Source: Bryobacterales bacterium
Lineage (GTDB): Bacteria > Acidobacteriota > Terriglobia > Bryobacterales > Bryobacteraceae
NCBI GenBank assembly: GCA_003487005.1
Contig: DNFG01000026.1
Span: 1-8,589, forward strand
Reading direction: 5' to 3'
DNA length: 8,589 bases
In this document: positions 6,251 through 8,589 of the stretch, in pieces
How positions within the stretch are numbered: the first letter of the stretch is position 1
How the letters are laid out: each line of letters opens with the position of its first letter
The notes under the pieces: model-generated
The model's input: only the letters and a program-made list of their open reading frames with translations
Databases searched by the model: none
What the model was told of the DNA's origin: nothing
Translations under genes and position numbers: made by a program

Positions 6251-7372
6251 TTAGAGCGGCACCGAGGCGGTGCTCGCCTCTCGCCACCGCTCGCGGATCC
6301 GCTCGGGCACTCCCGGACGCCCCTTCCAGCCCGTGCGCGCCACCGAAAGCCCGATCATCGCCAGAATCACCGCCAGAGCCAGGAAGAAGCACTGTCCGGC
6401 CGTCAATCCGTTCTTCCAGAAGAACAGCCAGCCGCCGTAAACGAGTTCCGTGTGGACCCAGTACACCAGCAGCGAGGTGGTCCCCAATTGCCGTACGAAA
6501 CTCCACCCGTCCGGGTTGACGTGGTGTGTCCACAGGAACGCGAACGAAGTCAGCAGGTACAGGCAACCGAGCTTGATCAGGATCAGGGCCGGGCTGTGCA
6601 GCCAGAAATCCTCGTTGGGGTACAGCGAGTAGGGGAGATTGGCGAAGTACCGGGCGCCCACGATCAGCACAATTCCGAACATCGCGGCCCACTGCATCAC
6701 TTTCGCGTAGTCCCCTTCCCTTGCGATTCGCAGCACCGAACCCGCGCTCAGGCCGAAGGCCACGAAAGCGCCCCAGGGGAAGATCGGAAAGGCGTTCGCG
6801 TCCGGGACGAAATACGCCCGCAGGAACGGATGGACGCCGCTGAATCCGATCAGAGAAATCACCGGGGCGGCGCATGCGATCAGCAGCCCCGCGATGAAGC
6901 CGAACCGGATGCGGTCCCGCGTCTCGAAGATGGCCATCGGGGCCAGCAGGGCCACGCTTACCGCCATGCAGTTGAGGATGTCCACCTTGAACATCGTCTG
7001 CCACGGGCTGAATCCGAATGCGAACAGCCACATCTGGAGCCGGAATGCGACGGCGAGAAGAAACAGATACCCCGCCCGTTTGAAGGCGTGCCGGATCACC
7101 CCCCGCGCCCCCACGCCCGCTTTCTGGCGCGAATCCATCATGAAGGCCAGCGTGATCCCGGTGAGAAAGAGGAACACCGCCGGCGTCAGTCCGCCGATGA
7201 ACTGCGACAAGACGTAGGGGGCCTGCTGCCTGAGGTCATCGCGCATGAATGCGTGCGTGACATGCCCTTGCAACATCACCAGCGCCGCGCTGCCCCGGGT
7301 CCAATCCAGAAAGGCCAGGCGGCTCGAATTCTTTTTGCGGACGGGCGGCGGACCTGGCTCAAGCGGCAACAT
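6251..7372 (-). CDS. Multipass membrane acyltransferase (DUF1624 / heparan-alpha-glucosaminide N-acetyltransferase-like)
   Basis: This 373-residue polytopic inner-membrane protein has about eight to ten predicted hydrophobic segments. Family marks are R-L-A-F-L-D-W-T-R-G (18-27), followed by an H at 37 in M-L-Q-G-H-V-T-H (33-40), K-V-D-I-L-N-C (129-135), the F-P-I-F-P-W-G-A-F-V-A-F-G signature (195-207), and L-L-V-Y-W-V-H-T-E-L (301-310). These resemble the DUF1624/YeiB/HGSNAT group, which moves acyl groups across the membrane onto sugars or glycans. The early His is the best catalytic candidate. The donor and acceptor cannot be told from sequence. ATG 7372 lies 7 nt after the LolA-like gene's stop, so the genes are probably co-transcribed. 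No strong ribosome binding site is visible, consistent with coupling. The stop at 6251-6253 is 3 nt from the stop of the converging pentapeptide gene. Confidence 0.82.
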   Translation of the reverse strand: MLPLEPGPPPVRKKNSSRLAFLDWTRGSAALVMLQGHVTHAFMRDDLRQQAPYVLSQFIGGLTPAVFLFLTGITLAFMMDSRQKAGVGARGVIRHAFKRAGYLFLLAVAFRLQMWLFAFGFSPWQTMFKVDILNCMAVSVALLAPMAIFETRDRIRFGFIAGLLIACAAPVISLIGFSGVHPFLRAYFVPDANAFPIFPWGAFVAFGLSAGSVLRIAREGDYAKVMQWAAMFGIVLIVGARYFANLPYSLYPNEDFWLHSPALILIKLGCLYLLTSFAFLWTHHVNPDGWSFVRQLGTTSLLVYWVHTELVYGGWLFFWKNGLTAGQCFFLALAVILAMIGLSVARTGWKGRPGVPERIRERWREASTASVPL

Positions 7373-7379
7373 CGGGTGA

Positions 7380-8054
7380 CTACTTCTGGGGTTGGGTCCG
7401 TTTCACGCCTTTCGGCAGGTTGAGCCGAACAGACGCGTCATTCAGCGGCGGATTCAGTTTGAGGGCGGTGTAGCGGATTTCGCGGTAATCCTTCGACGGC
7501 TGATGAACCTTCTGACGGACCGGCTGTCCCGTGGCCTCCGAAATCCAGATCTCGATCCGGCGGACGTGCTTCAAGGCTTCCGCCTCGCGCGGCGTCAATT
7601 CCAGCCGGTCGCACTCCACTCCTTCGATCGTCTCGCGCCCCGTGTGCTTCACTTCGTAGCTGCGCTTCAACTCCGAACCCGGGGTGCCAAATCCCAGCAG
7701 CAGGAACTGGTCGATCAGCGCCCCCTGTTTGCCCAGGTCATACTCCTGCACCGTTTTGATCTTCGGGTAGTAGATCTGCACCTTCCGGTTTGCGTAGCTC
7801 ACCGCCCGTTCGTCGGGCTTCGTGAACTCCACGAGCATGCGCAGATCGCGCGGTTTGGGCCGGTACAGCGTGATCGTGCCCGACTCGACCGCGGTGTCAT
7901 CAATGACCGCCGTGTGGGAGACCTGCTCCAATTGCGCGGAAATCCCGCGAAATCCGGCGGCCGCCCGATCCATCCGCGCCAGCGTCGCGTCCAGCGACTG
8001 TGCGGCGAGGGGAGCAAGCAGGAAGCTCAGCAGAAATGTGCAGCGAAAAGTCAT
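7380..8054 (-). CDS. LolA-like outer-membrane lipoprotein carrier/sorting protein
   Basis: This 224-residue protein has a clear signal peptide (M-T-F-R, then a hydrophobic core 6-17, cleavage near L-A-A-Q-S, 16-20), so it should be periplasmic. The mature part matches the LolA/LolB-like lipoprotein-localisation fold. It opens with an amphipathic helix containing M-D-R-A-A-A-G-F-R-G-I-S-A (28-40). Beta strands follow, including L-Y-R-P-K-P-R-D-L-R-M (63-73), V-Q-I-Y-Y-P-K (92-98) and R-R-I-E-I-W-I (165-171). Proteins of this fold carry lipoproteins or lipids across the periplasm in a half-open barrel. Whether this is the housekeeping LolA or a specialised paralogue is unclear, as no LolCDE or LolB is in the window. 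It sits 22 nt after the small membrane protein gene and 7 nt before the acyltransferase gene. The start is ATG at 8054; no clear ribosome binding site. Confidence 0.8.
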   Translation of the reverse strand: MTFRCTFLLSFLLAPLAAQSLDATLARMDRAAAGFRGISAQLEQVSHTAVIDDTAVESGTITLYRPKPRDLRMLVEFTKPDERAVSYANRKVQIYYPKIKTVQEYDLGKQGALIDQFLLLGFGTPGSELKRSYEVKHTGRETIEGVECDRLELTPREAEALKHVRRIEIWISEATGQPVRQKVHQPSKDYREIRYTALKLNPPLNDASVRLNLPKGVKRTQPQK

Positions 8055-8076
8055 GTCGGATTTTTGACGCCCGAAT

Positions 8077-8415
8077 TCAGGGCTTGAGGTACACCATGAA
8101 GCCCGCCGGACGCTCGCCCTCGCTCTGAATGGCCAGCACGCGCGCGACCGGAGCCGGCCGGCGCAGCCGCTTGCTGACCAGTGCTTCGGCCTCCGGAATA
8201 AGCGCTTCCGGCGTGTTCTGCTGCAACAGGCCCGCTTCCACGAAGAAGACCGCCGCGCCGTGTTGCTCCGGCAGCCGGACCACCCCCGGTGCGCGGGGCT
8301 GATCGTTGAACACCGCCCTGGGGGTCAGGAAAATGAAAGCGAGAATCAGCCCGACCACCACGTCATATTGCCACGTAGTCCGGGGAAACTCCCAAAAGAT
8401 CAACCGTTTCAACAC
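8077..8415 (-). CDS. Small single-pass inner-membrane protein, function unknown
   Basis: This 112-residue protein has a basic, aromatic N-terminus (K-R-L-I-F-W-E-F-P-R, 3-12), one hydrophobic segment over about 18-31 (D-V-V-V-G-L-I-L-A-F-I-F-L-T), and a soluble C-terminal part of about 80 residues containing F-F-V-E-A (57-61) and a final F-M-V-Y-L-K-P. I recall similar proteins in Acidobacteriota beside lipoprotein-carrier genes, but that is memory and not verified. GTG 8415 is the first start after an in-frame stop (TAG, 8427-8425 reversed). AAAGG abuts it directly, so TTG 8412 or TTG 8403 are possible alternative starts. It lies 20 nt after the Fur-like gene's stop and 22 nt before the LolA-like gene, consistent with one operon. 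Confidence 0.72.
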   Translation of the reverse strand: MLKRLIFWEFPRTTWQYDVVVGLILAFIFLTPRAVFNDQPRAPGVVRLPEQHGAAVFFVEAGLLQQNTPEALIPEAEALVSKRLRRPAPVARVLAIQSEGERPAGFMVYLKP

Positions 8416-8435
8416 CCTTTCAGTCTATCAGGAGC

Positions 8436-8589
8436 TCAGGCCCGTTGTGCCCGCCCGCCCGCGGCCGCCAACTCGTCCGTCGCACGGGATTCCGACATTT
8501 CCTGCGCCCGCAGCACCTGACAGTGGGCGCAGTAGCCGCCGATCTCCGTCCGCGCCACCACGATCTGGAACCCGAACGTCGCCTCGATC
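8436..8589 (-). CDS. Fur/PerR-family transcriptional regulator, C-terminal fragment
   Basis: Only the last 50 codons are in the window; the gene continues past base 8589. The fragment reads F-G-F-Q-I-V-V-A-R-T-E-I-G-G-Y-C-A-H-C-Q. This fits the end of the dimerisation domain of Fur-type regulators: a G-F-x-[IV] strand, an x-[LV]-E-[IL]-x-G strand, and the second C-x-x-C pair that binds structural zinc (codons 8531-8529 and 8522-8520). About 27 further residues, rich in Ala, Arg and Glu, follow as an unconserved tail, ending at TGA 8438-8436. The DNA-binding domain, the first C-x-x-C and the metal-sensing residues are off the edge, so Fur, Zur and PerR cannot be separated. The gene lies 20 nt upstream of the small membrane protein gene and may be its co-transcribed regulator. 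Confidence 0.75.
   Translation of the reverse strand, partial: IEATFGFQIVVARTEIGGYCAHCQVLRAQEMSESRATDELAAAGGRAQRA

Noticed and set aside
6264..6280. Hairpin (GAGGCG / CGCCTC with a 5-base loop) after the pentapeptide gene as a terminator
   Set aside because: The stem is only 6 bp, no T-run follows on either strand, and it lies within the acyltransferase coding sequence.
6781..6793. Internal sequence resembling the reverse-complement Illumina adapter (also near 2036)
   Set aside because: Only the first 9 bases match (AGATCGGAA), and both sites lie inside intact reading frames that continue on either side, so these are chance matches.
8581..8589. Possible adapter at the right end of the window
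   Set aside because: Only a GATC tetramer is shared with the adapter, and the Fur-like frame stays open with sensible family residues to the edge.

Overview
This window looks like one end of a contig from a GC-rich Gram-negative bacterium, most likely an Acidobacteriota (Solibacter/Bryobacter-like) genome or metagenome bin. That placement is inferred from high GC, closely packed genes, a DUF1080 (3-keto-disaccharide hydrolase) protein beside a Gfo/Idh/MocA oxidoreductase, a LolA-like periplasmic carrier, and TTG/GTG starts. No rRNA, tRNA, insertion sequence or CRISPR array is visible. The first 13 bases are identical to the 3' end of the Illumina TruSeq adapter, so the left edge appears to be an assembly end carrying uncut adapter rather than genome.

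Layout. (1) Plus strand, 14-4175: a 5'-truncated Gfo/Idh/MocA oxidoreductase, 5'-methylthioadenosine phosphorylase (TTG start), a family 9-like glycosyltransferase (TTG start, overlapping the previous gene by 23 nt), and a protein with two DUF1080 domains. Gaps are 33 nt, an overlap and 19 nt, so these are probably one transcription unit. (2) Minus strand, 5089-4172: an exported, mostly helical protein of unknown function whose stop codon overlaps that of the DUF1080 gene. (3) A 105-bp divergent spacer holding an imperfect palindrome, then plus strand 5195-6247: a cytoplasmic pentapeptide-repeat protein with an unusually regular, uninterrupted repeat register. (4) Minus strand, 8589-6251: the C-terminus of a Fur-family regulator (cut by the window edge), a 112-residue single-pass membrane protein, a LolA-like outer-membrane lipoprotein carrier and a multipass DUF1624-type acyltransferase. 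These four are spaced 20, 22 and 7 nt apart, so they may be co-transcribed.

How the genes may work together. The oxidoreductase and DUF1080 protein fit an oxidise-then-cleave scheme for glycosides. The phosphorylase salvages methylthioadenosine and has no obvious link to its neighbours. The minus-strand cluster looks like envelope biology (small membrane protein, periplasmic carrier, membrane acyltransferase). Every gene except the 305-residue exported protein and the 112-residue membrane protein falls in a recognisable family. I see no convincing evidence of a wholly new multi-gene system. The points most worth following are the adapter end, the ordered repeat architecture with a cysteine column in the pentapeptide protein, and the Fur / small membrane protein / LolA / acyltransferase cluster.
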